A stretch of DNA of 64,000 nt from CBDCME01 sp965218865 (GTDB lineage Bacteria; Pseudomonadota; Alphaproteobacteria; JAAXGF01), in NCBI GenBank assembly GCA_965218865.1, contig CBDCME010000043.1, positions 62,001-126,000 of the forward strand, written 5' to 3'. Shown here in pieces: positions 27,258 to 36,737 of the stretch. The stretch's first letter is position 1, and each line of letters begins with the position of its first letter. The notes under the pieces are model-generated. The model worked only from the letters and a program-made list of their open reading frames with translations. It did not search any database and was not told where the DNA came from. The translations under genes were made by a program, and so were the position numbers.

Positions 27258-28034
27258 TCAGTCGGGAAAACTCAACGAGGTTGATTCCGCGCCGCGATAG
27301 AATTTCACCGCGGATTGTCCGCCACCACCAGTGCGGACCTGGCTAAGGCCACCCCGCATCGCGCGGGCGATTATATCAGCGTTGCCGAGGCTGACACCCA
27401 GATCGCTGGTGTATGAATCTCCGATTTCCGGGTATTCTCCGGGATGGACGCCCCGCAGCACCAACGACAAGACCCCCATTTGGGCGCCCAGAGCTAGAAT
27501 TTCGGCTTGCTTCGGCGTGACCTCCAGGGTTGCCGTGTCGCCAACGGTCGGTTGACCACTCGCCTGGTCGACGACTTGCGCGATCGCCAAGACACGTAGA
27601 TCTTGGACGATGGTCTCGCTGAATCGCCTGGGATCGATTTCCAGAACCTTGTCCCTATCCTCGAGTTCGGTCAACAGAATGACGTCCACCCGGTCGCCGG
27701 GCGAAACGAATCCCGATACCCCCGATACGGGGTCCACGGCGATGCTTAGCGCGCGCATGCCGGGACCCAGGGCGTTGACGAGAAATCCCGGCGCGCCTGG
27801 TTTAATCACGTCCTGGGCATGCAGCGGCGTACCGGCACGCAGAGAACGGCGCAGGAAGGCGCCGCGCAGTTCCGTCAGCTGATCGCGTCCCTCGACGAAA
27901 TGCGACCCCATCTCCGCAACATCGGACGCCGATTGCCAGCGGACATCGGTGTCCTTCAAGAGTTTTTCCCCTCCCAGATCACGCGCCGCGACGAGAACGC
28001 GACTGGCCCGCGAGAGCGGCAATGTCCCGGCTGA
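27258..28034 (-). pseudogene. cpaB: CpaB/RcpC-like pilus protein, N-terminus removed by IS256 insertion
   Basis: The frame contains the SAF segment RASRVLVAARDLGGEKLLKD and the RcpC core ALGPGMRALSIAVDPVSGVS with GFVSPGDRVDVILLTELE, then ATLEVTPKQAEILALGAQMG. CpaB proteins normally start with a membrane anchor followed by this SAF domain; here the anchor is absent and the open frame runs straight back into the insertion sequence. The stop is two bases before the cpaC ATG. The apparent start at 28022 lacks a ribosome site. Confidence 0.8.
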
Positions 28035-29462
28035 TGTTGAAAAAGTGAGGTAGGCGTCATTCGCCTGGAACCGTTAGGCTCTGGGTGTTGAATCCATCAA
28101 GGAGAACGACGCCATGACCAAGACTACACGGAACAGCCGCCTTTCGAAACTGTTGGAGATCCCGCTTCCGCTGTTGCCGCCGGCCTTGCCGGAGGCTTTT
28201 GATGATCTGCGCATGAGCGTGGATCGCTTTTGCCTGTTGGCCGGGGTGGAGACCCTGGGCGAGATGCTGGACGAGGATAGCGAGGTGCTCTGCGGAGCGC
28301 GCCACGCCCGCACGGCCGAGCGGCAGGGCCATCGCTGGGGGACAACCCAGAGCGAGATTGCCTATCACGGGGGCAAGGTGAAGCTGACGCGCCCGCGGGT
28401 GCGCGATCTTGCGGGCAAGGAGATGAGCTTGCCGAGCTGGGAGTTGCTCTCGGACCCGGCGCTTTTGCAGTCCTGGGCGATGAACATCATGCTGCTTACG
28501 GTTTCGACCCGCAAGTACGCGGGCGCCGTGCGCCTGCCCGGCGAGGCCAGCGGCGACTTGCCGGCACGCGCGGGCGATGCGACCTCGAAGTCCGCGGTCT
28601 CGCGGCGCTTCGTGGCCATGACGCGCAAGAAGCTGAAGGCCTTCCTGGCCAGCGACCTTTCGGATCTCGATCTCCTGGTCATCCAGATCGACGGGCTGCA
28701 CGTCGGCGATCACGTGTTGCTGGCAGCTATTGGCATCGACGGCGCGGGCGAGAAGCATGTTCTAGGCCTGGCCGAAGGTGCCACGGAGAATGCCGCCACG
28801 GTGCAGGCGCTGCTCGACAACCTGACCGCCCGCGGCCTCGACCCGGAAGTGCCCCGGCTCTTCATCGTCGACGGCGCCAAGGCGCTCTCCAAGGCGATCA
28901 AGCGGACCTTCGGGCCGGTGGCCGCCCTCCAGCGCTGCCAGGTCCACAAGGGCCGCAACATCATCGAGCGCCTCGACGAAAGCCTTCATGCCGGCGTCAA
29001 GAAGGCGCTCAGGCAAGCCTGGGACCAAGACGATGCCGAGAAAGCCGAACGCCTCATGAAGAACCTGGCGCGCCGCCTGGAGACCGAGGCCCCCGGCGTT
29101 TCGGCTTCCATCCTGGAGGGCCTGGATGAGATCCTCACCGTGATCCGCTTGGGCCTGCCGCCCAAGCTCAGGCGCTCCTTGGCCTGCACCAACGCCATCG
29201 AGAATGCCTTGGGAACGGTCAGGATGGTGCAGCACAATGTCAAGCGCTGGCGCAACGCCGAGATGGCCTTGCGATGGACCGCCGCCGGCCTCCTGGAAGC
29301 CCAAAAGACCTCCGTCGCCTCAAGGCCTACCGGCAACTCCCCATCCTCAGAGCTGCCCTCGAGGATCACGTGAAAAAGGCAAAAGCGAAAAGCGCCATTG
29401 AAACCATCAAAGAGGCCGCCTAGCCTCGAAGCCCAACCATGCCTGCCTCGCCTTTTTCAACA
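28035..29462 (+). mobile_element. IS256 (Mutator)-type insertion sequence
   Basis: A 1428-bp element with related ends: TGTTGAAAAAGTGAGGTAGG on the left and, on the complementary strand, TGTTGAAAAAGGCGAGGCAG on the right. It lies between two cpaB-type genes. The expected 8-9 bp target duplication is not seen; the flanks instead share an inverted ATGTCCC, which suggests rearrangement between the neighbouring cpaB sequences. Confidence 0.85.
28114..29423 (+). pseudogene. IS256-type transposase with a 3' frame break
   Basis: The protein reads through the Mutator-type DDE core with LVIQIDGLHVGDHVLLAAIG (first Asp), PRLFIVDGAKALSKAIKRTF (second Asp) and ACTNAIENALGTVRMVQHNV (Glu). At about 29310 the frame diverges and stops at 29373, but one base of shift gives the expected C-terminus LRRLKAYRQLPILRAALEDH and a stop at 29421-29423. 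Activity is uncertain because the active site is intact. Confidence 0.88.
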
Positions 29463-30950
29463 GAGCATGGGACATCGCCGCGAGAGCGCCGCGCCTTCTC
29501 TGGCAGCCTCGAAACCCCGTCCCGGAGTTGACAGACGAGGGCCCGAGTAGCTCGGATCGCCGCCCAGGCCTTGCAATCGTACCGAGGCGCGCTCGCTTTC
29601 CACGCCGGAGGCGATGGCCGCATGCTGATCCTCGGGCACCTCGATCGTGAGGACACCCCGATCGGTGTCCACCTCGAGGACCCGCAAGTCGCGATACACG
29701 TTCGTGTTTGTGGCGCGCGGTTCGCCGATGCCGCTTCCCGTCAACACCCGCAAGGATTCCGTCACGCCGATCGCGACCCGATCGCCAACAAATATCAGGT
29801 CGATCAGCCCTGCCGCCGCGTCGCTGCCGATTTCTACGGTCGCTTTGCCGGGAGCCAGGGCGCGGGCCAGGAATCCCGGATCATCGGGCATCACCAGCAC
29901 GGCTTCGGTCACCGGCGCGCCGACCTGCAAGTTTTCCGACAAATAGGCACCGCGCGGCCAGGTGCCCGAGGTGTGATCTGCGGACACGGCCCCCTTCGGC
30001 AGATTCTCGATTTCGATCGGGCGCCAGTGGACGTGCGAGGGCGAGAGGACGGTTCCGGCGGGGAGATTTCCGGCGCTGAATAGCCCCAGAACCCTTCCGG
30101 CGCCAAGACCGGAAACCTCGCCGGCGTGGCGCCAAGCCGCAGCCTGGCCGCCGCTCAGGGCTTCGCTGACCTCGAGGTCCGAGGTGAAAAACCCTCCGTA
30201 ACTGACGTTCTCGTCGCGCGACAAGCTACGTAGCGACAAGGTCAGTTCACCAAGCACCGTGGCGACCGCCAGGATCTCGGCCTGCTTGGGCGTCAACTCG
30301 AGGGTTACCGTCTTGCCCACTTCGGCGTTCTCCGCGAAATCTTCGATCCTCTGATCGAGGGCCAGCACGCGGACGTTGCGCAACACCGTTTCGCCGGCGA
30401 CCTTCATCGGTGAGTCGACAGCCCCTTGTCCGATACTGGCAGTGGCCAACTCTTGAATCAGAATGACGTCGACCCTGTTACCCGGCAGAATAAACCCCGC
30501 GGCGCTGGTTTCGGCGTTGACCGAGATGGCGACGGCGCGCATCCCGGGAGCCAGCGCGCCGGCGAGAAATCCCACTGATTCGCGTCTGAAAACCTTGTTT
30601 TCGGTAACCGGTTCCCCGATTACGATTCCACGGCGGACGACGGTACCAACCATTGTGGCCGTGCCGTCGACCCCCCTGTCGTCATCCTTCGACTCGCTTA
30701 TAAACGACTCGTCGAGGGATTCGCTCGGCCACGGCTGCCAACGCAGATGGCTGGCGTCAAGGGTGGTTCCGGCGGGGAGCGGGCTCGCCGCGACCAACAC
30801 TTGAACCGCCGCGACGGAGGGAGCCGTGGTATCGCCTTGTCCGTCAGCCGAGACATCTGACTTTGGAATCATGCGGTACATGAAGAAAGCCGTGAGACCG
30901 GCGACGAGAGCGGCAAGAGCGGCAAGAACGAGAACAATTGCAATACGCAT
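29457..30950 (-). CDS. cpaB: double-unit CpaB/RcpC pilus assembly protein
   Basis: The 497-residue protein has an N-terminal membrane anchor (residues 4-26) and then two copies of the SAF-RcpC unit. Unit 1 runs from about 47 to 245, with AGTTLDASHLRWQPWPSESL and GFLAGALAPGMRAVAISV. Unit 2 runs from about 285 to 470, with AGTVLSPSHVHWRPIEIENL and GFLARALAPGKATVEIG. CpaB proteins normally have one unit of 250-300 residues. They act in the periplasm at the secretin of the Flp pilus. The last 27 residues, ending RRCPMLC, lose similarity and stop inside the insertion-sequence end, so the native C-terminus is probably lost. Confidence 0.85.
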   Translation of the reverse strand: MRIAIVLVLAALAALVAGLTAFFMYRMIPKSDVSADGQGDTTAPSVAAVQVLVAASPLPAGTTLDASHLRWQPWPSESLDESFISESKDDDRGVDGTATMVGTVVRRGIVIGEPVTENKVFRRESVGFLAGALAPGMRAVAISVNAETSAAGFILPGNRVDVILIQELATASIGQGAVDSPMKVAGETVLRNVRVLALDQRIEDFAENAEVGKTVTLELTPKQAEILAVATVLGELTLSLRSLSRDENVSYGGFFTSDLEVSEALSGGQAAAWRHAGEVSGLGAGRVLGLFSAGNLPAGTVLSPSHVHWRPIEIENLPKGAVSADHTSGTWPRGAYLSENLQVGAPVTEAVLVMPDDPGFLARALAPGKATVEIGSDAAAGLIDLIFVGDRVAIGVTESLRVLTGSGIGEPRATNTNVYRDLRVLEVDTDRGVLTIEVPEDQHAAIASGVESERASVRLQGLGGDPSYSGPRLSTPGRGFEAAREGAALSRRCPMLC

Positions 30951-31100
30951 AACAGCTCACAAACTATGCTATTCCAACGAGACAAGCAAATCATTCCTAC
31001 AAAGTTTATTATACAACGATTACTACTTGTCAAACTCTGATCGTCGAGCATTTCGATCAGACTGCCGTTTTCGCTCGGTGTTGGAGATAGCCCGTAAACC
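30951..31100 (-). promoter_or_regulatory. A+T-rich leader upstream of the cpaB gene
   Basis: The 150 bases before the ATG at 30950 are much richer in A and T than the surroundings and contain several TATAAT-like hexamers (for example TATAAT within 31005-31012 on the minus strand). A promoter for the tad operon is likely here, but a single best pair could not be chosen. Confidence 0.35.
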
Positions 31101-31299
31101 TTAACCGGCCATTAACGATAAAATGATTTCCGTTCCCCAAAGGGGGCGTGCCCCGAGCGAATCATAAGCCTCGACGGCCAACACGACCTCCCCGGCGCGG
31201 GTCGCGGTAAGGATCATGAATTGCCGTCCCTGAAAAAGGGGATCAGTCTGGCGGAAATAGGAATTTGAGCGATCGCCCGGGATCAGGGATTTCAAGGCA
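31101..31299 (-). pseudogene. unidentified C-terminal coding fragment
   Basis: The frame reads DRSNSYFRQTDPLFQGRQFM and AGEVVLAVEAYDSLGARPLW, ending LSLMAG. The composition is protein-like, but no family was recognised. Upstream it runs into a transposase relic, so the 5' end has been replaced. A periplasmic or pilus-related origin is only a guess from its position. Confidence 0.3.
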
Positions 31300-31441
31300 A
31301 ATCCCCGAATCGGCAAATTAAACCGTTCAGTGCCTTGAGTATTGGCCGCAAGATGTGGCCGGCGGCGGCGAGGAGGGCGTTGATCCGATCGCCGTCGGTG
31401 CCGAGGAGGTAATTTCGGTTGAAACGACCGTCAGTTTTATA
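31300..31441 (-). pseudogene. C-terminal relic of an IS5/IS1182-type transposase
   Basis: The reading KTDGRFNRNYLLGTDGDRIN followed by ALLAAAGHILRPILKALNGL aligns with the C-terminal KSDGRLGRNFLKGRDGDKIN and AILAGAGYNYRLVLKWLRRL of the transposase at 6542-7900. It comes from a related but different element and is fused at its 5' side to the palindromic repeat at 31450. Confidence 0.65.
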
Positions 31442-31449
31442 GAGTTTTT

Positions 31450-31551
31450 GCATCTGTTCCGGCCCTCTCCCCCTCCCGGCCACCCACATACTCTCGTGGG
31501 TGGCCGGGAGGGGGAGAGGGCCGGCGCCACGAGTTTTCGAACAGGCTGTTA
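31450..31551. repeat. MITE-like palindromic repeat, copy 2
   Basis: Inverted orientation compared with copy 1. It has the same inner inverted repeat (GGCCCTCTCCCCCTCCCGGC and its complement, with a different loop) and one intact outer arm GAGTTTTCGAACAGGCTGTT; the other arm is degraded into a transposase relic. Confidence 0.82.
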
Positions 31552-31587
31552 GGAATTTACCTCTGTTGTATGACGGCGGAGAGAGAA

Positions 31588-31665
31588 ATGCTCAGAGGGT
31601 TCTTCGGCGGCGTTGTGGCGATCTTCGCCGCGTTCCTTATTTTATATCTGGTTCACTTCGGATGA
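31588..31665 (+). CDS. candidate 25-residue membrane microprotein
   Basis: ATG 31588 follows a purine-rich GGCGGAGAGAGAA and encodes MLRGFFGGVVAIFAAFLILY then LVHFG and stop. It is a single predicted membrane helix with a positively charged N-terminus. No homologue is recognised, and chance occurrence cannot be excluded. Confidence 0.3.
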   Translation: MLRGFFGGVVAIFAAFLILYLVHFG

Positions 31666-31990
31666 CGAATGGAGGTTTCGAAAAATAACTTTCGTCAAAC
31701 AGCGTGACGAAGCAATTTGCGACAGGGGATGGATGGCGTCCCCAAAACGGGAAACAAAATCAGCGGTGTCGATAGCCGTCCGCGATCACGACAGCAAAAA
31801 GCCGTCGGACCGCGACCGCGTTCATCGTTAAAAATCCGGATAAACGCCTGTTCCTTGGCAATAATACAAGTCACGATACCCCGCGATCCGCTTTCAACGG
31901 GGCTAACCCCAACAACACCGCATCCCGGCTGGCCGGGAGCCCCCACCCGCCGACAACGATGTCGGAGGTGACGCGCTCCCGCAACCGGAA
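31666..31990. other. intergenic region, no gene recognised
   Basis: Two overlapping open frames of about 80 codons exist on opposite strands, neither with a ribosome site nor a recognisable sequence. I see nothing else here. Confidence 0.3.
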
Positions 31991-32025
31991 CAAAAGGATC
32001 ATGACCGGCCGCGAGAGCCGGTCAT
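31991..32025 (-). terminator. rho-independent terminator-like hairpin after flp
   Basis: A perfect nine-base stem ATGACCGGC/GCCGGTCAT with a seven-base loop lies 14 bases after the flp stop codon and is followed on the minus strand by CCTTTTG. The U-tract is short, so it may serve as an mRNA-stabilising hairpin that lets abundant pilin mRNA accumulate separately from the rest of the tad operon. Confidence 0.65.
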
Positions 32026-32038
32026 CACCCTAAACGAA

Positions 32039-32215
32039 TTACGGGCCGGTGGTTCCGAGTCCGGCCGTGATTTTGCCGAACAAACCCTCAAGAGTATCAC
32101 CGAGGGTAGCCACGGCGGCAATAATCGCGACTGCAATACCGGCCGCGATCAAGCCATATTCGATGGCCGTCGCCCCGGATTCATCCTGAAGTAGATTGCG
32201 AATTCTCTGAAACAT
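32039..32215 (-). CDS. flp: Flp/Fap-type major pilin
   Basis: The 58-residue prepilin has a short basic leader MFQRIRNLLQDESG, the class IVb processing site between G14 and ATAIEYGLIA with the essential Glu and Tyr, and a hydrophobic helix to LGDTLEGLFGKI. ATG 32215 has an AGGAGG about ten bases upstream; upstream in-frame codons are not pilin-like. It lies about 1.1 kb upstream of the cpaB gene and reads in the same direction; prepilin peptidase, TadD, TadE and TadG are not in the window. Confidence 0.93.
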   Translation of the reverse strand: MFQRIRNLLQDESGATAIEYGLIAAGIAVAIIAAVATLGDTLEGLFGKITAGLGTTGP

Positions 32216-32676
32216 TCTGTAAACGCCTCCTTGGCGAGATCTAACGGTACGAAGCATGAAAGTGCTTGCTCGTGATTGGAACCTCAGTTCCTCCCACTTC
32301 GGAAACGAACCACTCGCGACACAACTTAACCAGACGTTTGACTGAGAAGTCCACTGTTCCGTTATGTCGTTAAGCTCCCTCTCACCGAAGCAAGCGTGAG
32401 CGGACATTACCACGGCTTGCCCTTATACGCAAGATGGGCGTCGTTGCGTTGGCAAGTATTGGTGACGACAATCTCACTTCGATACCCGCACAAACGAGAG
32501 ACTCGTACAAGAAAATCCTTTGCTTGCAATGTCTTCGATGGTGGTTAACCATAAAACCGTTGACTCGCCGCACAAACCCTCGGAATGGGGAGAGCCAGAG
32601 GAAAGATCGGCGCTCCGACGTTGGAGGTCGAGATCCCCACTCCAACGCCGTCCGGAATCGTTCGTGGCCCGCCCGC
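32216..32676. other. intergenic region holding the flp promoter
   Basis: No gene is supported in these 461 bases. The part next to flp must hold the pilin promoter, but no clear sigma70 or sigma54 pair stood out. Open frames on both strands across 32382-32907 lack ribosome sites and are probably shadows. Confidence 0.3.
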
Positions 32677-33129
32677 TCAAAGACCGACGATATCATCCCT
32701 CATGCTCACGAGCGATTTTATGATCGTTTCCCGCTCCACGCCACCGATCCCGGAAGCCTCCAGGGCCGAGGAGAAATGGCTCGCGATGATCCTGAATTCC
32801 TCGCTCGTGATGCCCATTCCCTGGTGGACTTCACGCATCCTTTGGCCCGTGTACACGCAAGGTCCCCCGGTCGCCTCGCATACCTGCTCGACCAGCAACC
32901 GCTTTAGACGCGAAACGTCGGCTTGGGCAAACCGGCCGCTCACCAACTCGTCGTCGGCAATTTTGCCGACAAAGGTATCCACGACCTCGGTGATCACGGG
33001 TATTCCGCCGACGCGGTGATACAGGATTGGAGGCTTTTCGACCGCCTTGTGGCGATCCCTAAATTCCTGGCACGACGCGGCCACGGCGAGTAGCACCACA
33101 CCAACCGCGATCGCCGACCGTCCCTGCAT
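32677..33129 (-). CDS. group I truncated haemoglobin with lipoprotein signal
   Basis: The 150-residue product has the truncated globin core: LYHRVGGIPVITEVVDTFVG (helix B/CD), RLKRLLVEQVCEATGGPCVY (helix E) and MREVHQGMGITSEEFRIIAS with the proximal His. Truncated globins bind O2 or NO. Unusually, it begins with a signal peptide ending in VAASC, a lipobox-like cleavage site, so it would be exported and lipid-anchored. GGGGAAGAG precedes the ATG and is part of a hairpin. NO scavenging would fit the NnrS/NnrU genes elsewhere in the window (inference). Confidence 0.88.
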   Translation of the reverse strand: MQGRSAIAVGVVLLAVAASCQEFRDRHKAVEKPPILYHRVGGIPVITEVVDTFVGKIADDELVSGRFAQADVSRLKRLLVEQVCEATGGPCVYTGQRMREVHQGMGITSEEFRIIASHFSSALEASGIGGVERETIIKSLVSMRDDIVGL

Positions 33130-33175
33130 CTCTTCCCCTTCGGGGTTTCGCGCCCGACTTCGCGCGGGAAGGGGA
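33127..33175 (-). promoter_or_regulatory. hairpin that would sequester the globin ribosome-binding site
   Basis: On the minus strand TCCCCTTC (33175-33168) can pair with GAAGGGGA (33141-33134), which includes the Shine-Dalgarno sequence of the globin gene. The enclosed loop contains a second stem CGCGC/GCGCG. The nested structure would hide the start signal and could act as a translational switch. Confidence 0.4.
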
Positions 33176-33306
33176 GATTACCACCCGAACCCGAACCGTG
33201 AAACCGGTACGGTTGTGACGCTTCGCTCTCCGACGCCGACGAGATCGTGCGCGTTAGGCCGCTCCACCGCAATTTTCGGTTCCGCGGAAACGTTGAAGGG
33301 GACTTA

Positions 33307-34474
33307 TACCAACCGCCCTAGAGTTTGACTCGCGCAAAGGTTTACACGCTAGGTTTTGTGTGATTCAAGGTTGTTGGCAACAAGGGAGTGTGTTCAATGC
33401 CAACGATTCCTTTGCGAAACGACTTTGATGCTGAAAGAGTCCGTGTTCTTGCGGCACGGAGCGATGATGGGAACCAGGCGCGACGGCTTTTGTCGATGGC
33501 GGCCATCTACGATGGGATGGATCGAGCGTGCGCGGCGGGTATTGGCGGCATGGATCGGCAGACGTTGCGGGACTGGGTTCACCGGTTCAACGCGGGAGGT
33601 CCGGCCGGTCTGATCGACCGCAAGCCGAACGGGGCGTTGCGTCGGTTGACGCCGTCGCAAATGGCGGCGCTTTCGCGGGCTATCGAGGCCGGTCCCGATC
33701 CCGAACGGGATGGGGTCGTGCGCTGGCGCTGCATCGATCTCAAGCAACTGATCCGAACGCGCTTCGGCGTGGACTATCACGAGCGGAGCGTCGGCAAGCT
33801 GCTGGCCGCGCTCGGGTTCTCGCATATTTCCGCGCGCCCGCGCCACGTCGGCCAGGATGCGCGGGCACAGGAGGAATTTAAAAAAAAGTTTTCCCGAACA
33901 CTTGGCGAAAATCGTAGCGGCACAGCCACCGGACACGCCCATCGAGGTTTGGTTTCAAGATGAAATGCGCGTCGGCCAGAAGAACAGCCTGGTGCGCCAG
34001 TGGGCCCCAAAGGGATCGCGCCCGCGCCAGGTCAAGGACCTACGGACCTCTTCGGCGTATCTCTTCGGCGCCATCTGCCCCGAGCGCGGTGAGGGCGCGG
34101 CGCTGGTCATGCCGCGCGCCAATACTGAAGCCATGGACCTGCATCTCGAGGAAATCAGCCGGGCCGTTGCCCCAAACGCCCATGCCGTCGTGCTGCTCGA
34201 CCAAGCCGCATGGCACACCACTGCCAAACTCGGCATCCCGGAGAACATCTCCCTCGTGCCTTTGCCACCCAAGTCCCCGGAGCTCAATCCCGCCGAAAAT
34301 GTCTGGCAATACCTCCGCCAGAACTGGCTCTCCAATCGTGTCTTCGACTCCTATGAAGCCATCGTCGAGGCCTCTTGCCAAGCCTGGAACAACCTGACCA
34401 ACCGACCTTGGAAGATCATGTCCATCGGCCTCGGAGCGTGGGCTCGCACAAGTCAATGTTAAGGGCGGTTGGTA
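33307..34474 (+). mobile_element. IS630-type insertion sequence, copy 1
   Basis: The element is flanked by the TA dinucleotide typical of IS630/Tc1 (33307-33308 and 34473-34474). Its inverted ends start CCAACCGCCCT on both sides. It carries one transposase in two overlapping frames. The right end abuts the stop codon of the spermidine-synthase-like gene. Two nearly identical copies lie at 47513 and 55742. Confidence 0.93.
33397..34462 (+). CDS. IS630-type transposase made by frame slippage (orfA/orfB)
   Basis: The first frame starts MPTIPLRNDFDAERVRVLAA at 33397 with a GGGAG site and contains an HTH domain (GIGGMDRQTLRDWVHRFNAG). The second frame, from about 33860 to 34462, has the DDE core: PIEVWFQDEMRVGQKNSLVR (Asp), AHAVVLLDQAAWHTTAKLGI (Asp) and SPELNPAENVWQYLRQNWLS (Glu). 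The frames meet at a run of eight As (33880-33887), the usual slippage site in this family; the second frame is +1 relative to the first. Confidence 0.92.
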
Positions 34475-36737
34475 TCAGCGGGTATTCCGGGTCGCCGGAT
34501 CACCGTCCTCCCCCGGCCGCGACGGGGACGCGGACAAGCGCCATCGGAGGGCGGTGAGAATGTTCGAGAAATCGTCGGTCCACAGCCCGGCGCCGGAGTC
34601 CGGTTCGAGCGGCCGCCAACGGGCGTCCCCAGCCAACATGGATAGATCGGCGGAGGCGCGGGCGAGCACCACCCAGTGGGAGGACAAGATAGCGTTCTCA
34701 CTTTTTTGTTGGGGCGTCGTTATATGCCGCTGCTGACGGCCAACCAGCCCGGCGTCGACGGCGAGATTGGCGACGATGCCGGAGAGCACGAGGTTCCGGT
34801 TCGAGATATGGGCTATGACGCCGCCGCCATCGGCGAGTTTTGCCAGGTAGAGTCCCAGGGCCTCGCGGGTCAACAGGTGGATCGGAATGGCATCGGAGCT
34901 GAAAGCGTCGAGGATGATGAGATCGTAGAGAGCGTCGGGCGCCCGCACCAACGCCAGGCGGCCGTCGCCATGAACGACCTCGGTGTCTTCCCCGGCGCAC
35001 TCGGACATATAGTGGAAGTAACGCGTATCGGCCGCCAGCCGTGTAACCGTGGGATCGATCTCGTAGAAGGTCCAGCGCTGTCCCGGTCGCTGGTAACATG
35101 CCGCGCTTCCAGTACCGAGACCGATAACACCGACGCGGGCGGGGTTTTTCACCCCGTCGAGGGCGGCGAATATTTGGCCCAGGGGTCCATTGCGGCTGTA
35201 GTAGGAAACCGGCTCGCGCCAACGGGCCGGGTCTCTGTGCTGGGTCCCGTGCAGCGTGTTGCCGTGGACCATCAACATGAAGTTGCCGTCCATCGTGCTC
35301 TTCACCGTCAAGACACCGAAGAAGCTCCGCTCTCGATCGATAACGTCGCTCCGAGACGTGTTGAGGGCGGTGGTGGCGAGAATCGCCGCGACGCCGAGGC
35401 CGAAGCGCAGGGGCCGGCCGCTGAAGCTGAATCCGGCCAGACCCAGGACCATGAAGAAGAGGAAGACGGCGAGGACTCCGAAGTCGACCACGCGGACCCC
35501 GAACAGTTGCGCCGGCAGGCCCAGGATGGCCACGAGCGCCGCCGGAAACACGGCGTCCCGCCAATCCGCGAACCGCTCGCCACTCTTACGCGGGCGCAAC
35601 AGGCAGGCCAGGACGAGAACCAGCGGGTACTCGTAGACGCCGTCGAAAACGAGCGGCGCGACGAGGACGTTGAACACGCCGCCCAGCATCCCGCCGACCG
35701 ACATCCAGAGATAGAACTCGGTGAGATCGTCGGCCCCCGGGCGCCGCCTGGCGAGCTGGCCGTGGCAGACCATCGCGGTGACGAAAAAAGCCGCCATGTG
35801 GAAGCAAAAAACGACGACTGGCAGACCCCCGAGAAAGCGGAAGAAGAGGACCAGGAGAATCACCAGAAATGGCTGCGCCTTGACCATCCAGGCGTGCTTG
35901 AGGACAGGCCGCCGGGCGAAAACCAGGACGAAGGTCAACAGGTACAGGGTCAGGGGAATGACCCAGAGGAGCGGCACCGAGGCGACGTCGGTGGTGACGT
36001 GCGAAGTCACCCCGAGAAGAAGGCTCGAGGGGACAAAGGCCAGCACCAGCCAGCGCAGCCGCCGGGACCAATTGATCTTGCCCGGCGCCACCGAGGGCGC
36101 GCCTGAGTTGGCGCCGATGGTCCCGGCCGAACCCGCCTTGGCGACATATCGCCGCCGGAGGCTGAATCCGCACGCCCCGATCAGCCCCACGAGCACGGCG
36201 TAGGCCGCGGCCCAGGCCCAGCCCTGGATTTCGAGACTGAGAAGCGGCTCGACGGCGACCGGATAGGCGAGCAGCGCCAGGATGCTGCCGAGGTTGCTCG
36301 CGCCATAGAGAAAATAGGGGTCCGCGGCGGCGCTGTGGCCGCTGTGCGAAAACCACCTCTGGAGCAGGGGGGCATTGGTGGCGACGGCGAAAAACGGCAA
36401 CCCCACCGAGACCGCGAACAGCCCGATCAACCAGAAAACCGGCGTCCCCCCCCGCCGGTGGCGTCCAGCCCGTGGCGACGCCGATCGGCAGGGCAACAAG
36501 CGCCGTTGCCACGAGGGCGAGGTGGAGCCATACCTGATGCTCGGGGCCGAGATACCGCGTCGTCAGGTGGGCGTAGACGTAACCCAACAGGAGCACGGTC
36601 TGAAAGAACAACATCGCCGTGTTCCAGACCCCGGGCGAGCCGCCGAGCAACGGCAACACCATCTTGGCGAACATCGGTTGGACCGAGAATACCAAGAGGG
36701 CGCTGAGAAACATCGTGGTCATGAACAGCGGCAGCAC
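34475..36737 (-). pseudogene. fused multi-membrane/spermidine-synthase-like protein, frame-broken
   Basis: The N-terminal part (from 36737) is a transporter-like membrane region, TTMFLSALLVFSVQPMFAKM and LPLLGGSPGVWNTAMLFFQT. It passes into another frame at a run of eight Cs (36446-36453) and continues as FWLIGLFAVSVGLPFFAVAT with ten or more membrane segments. The C-terminal third is a spermidine-synthase-like Rossmann domain, with VGVIGLGTGSAACYQRPGQR, FYEIDPTVTRLA and LYDLIILDAFSSDAIPIHLL. Such fusions are widespread and of unclear substrate. The start is a GTG with GGAG upstream. The IS630 copy is inserted directly behind the TGA. Confidence 0.82.

Noticed and set aside
34676..36106. A 476-codon open frame antisense to the spermidine-synthase-like gene
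   Set aside because: Low-complexity Glu/Gln/Arg-rich translation typical of an antisense shadow; the other strand has clear membrane and Rossmann motifs.
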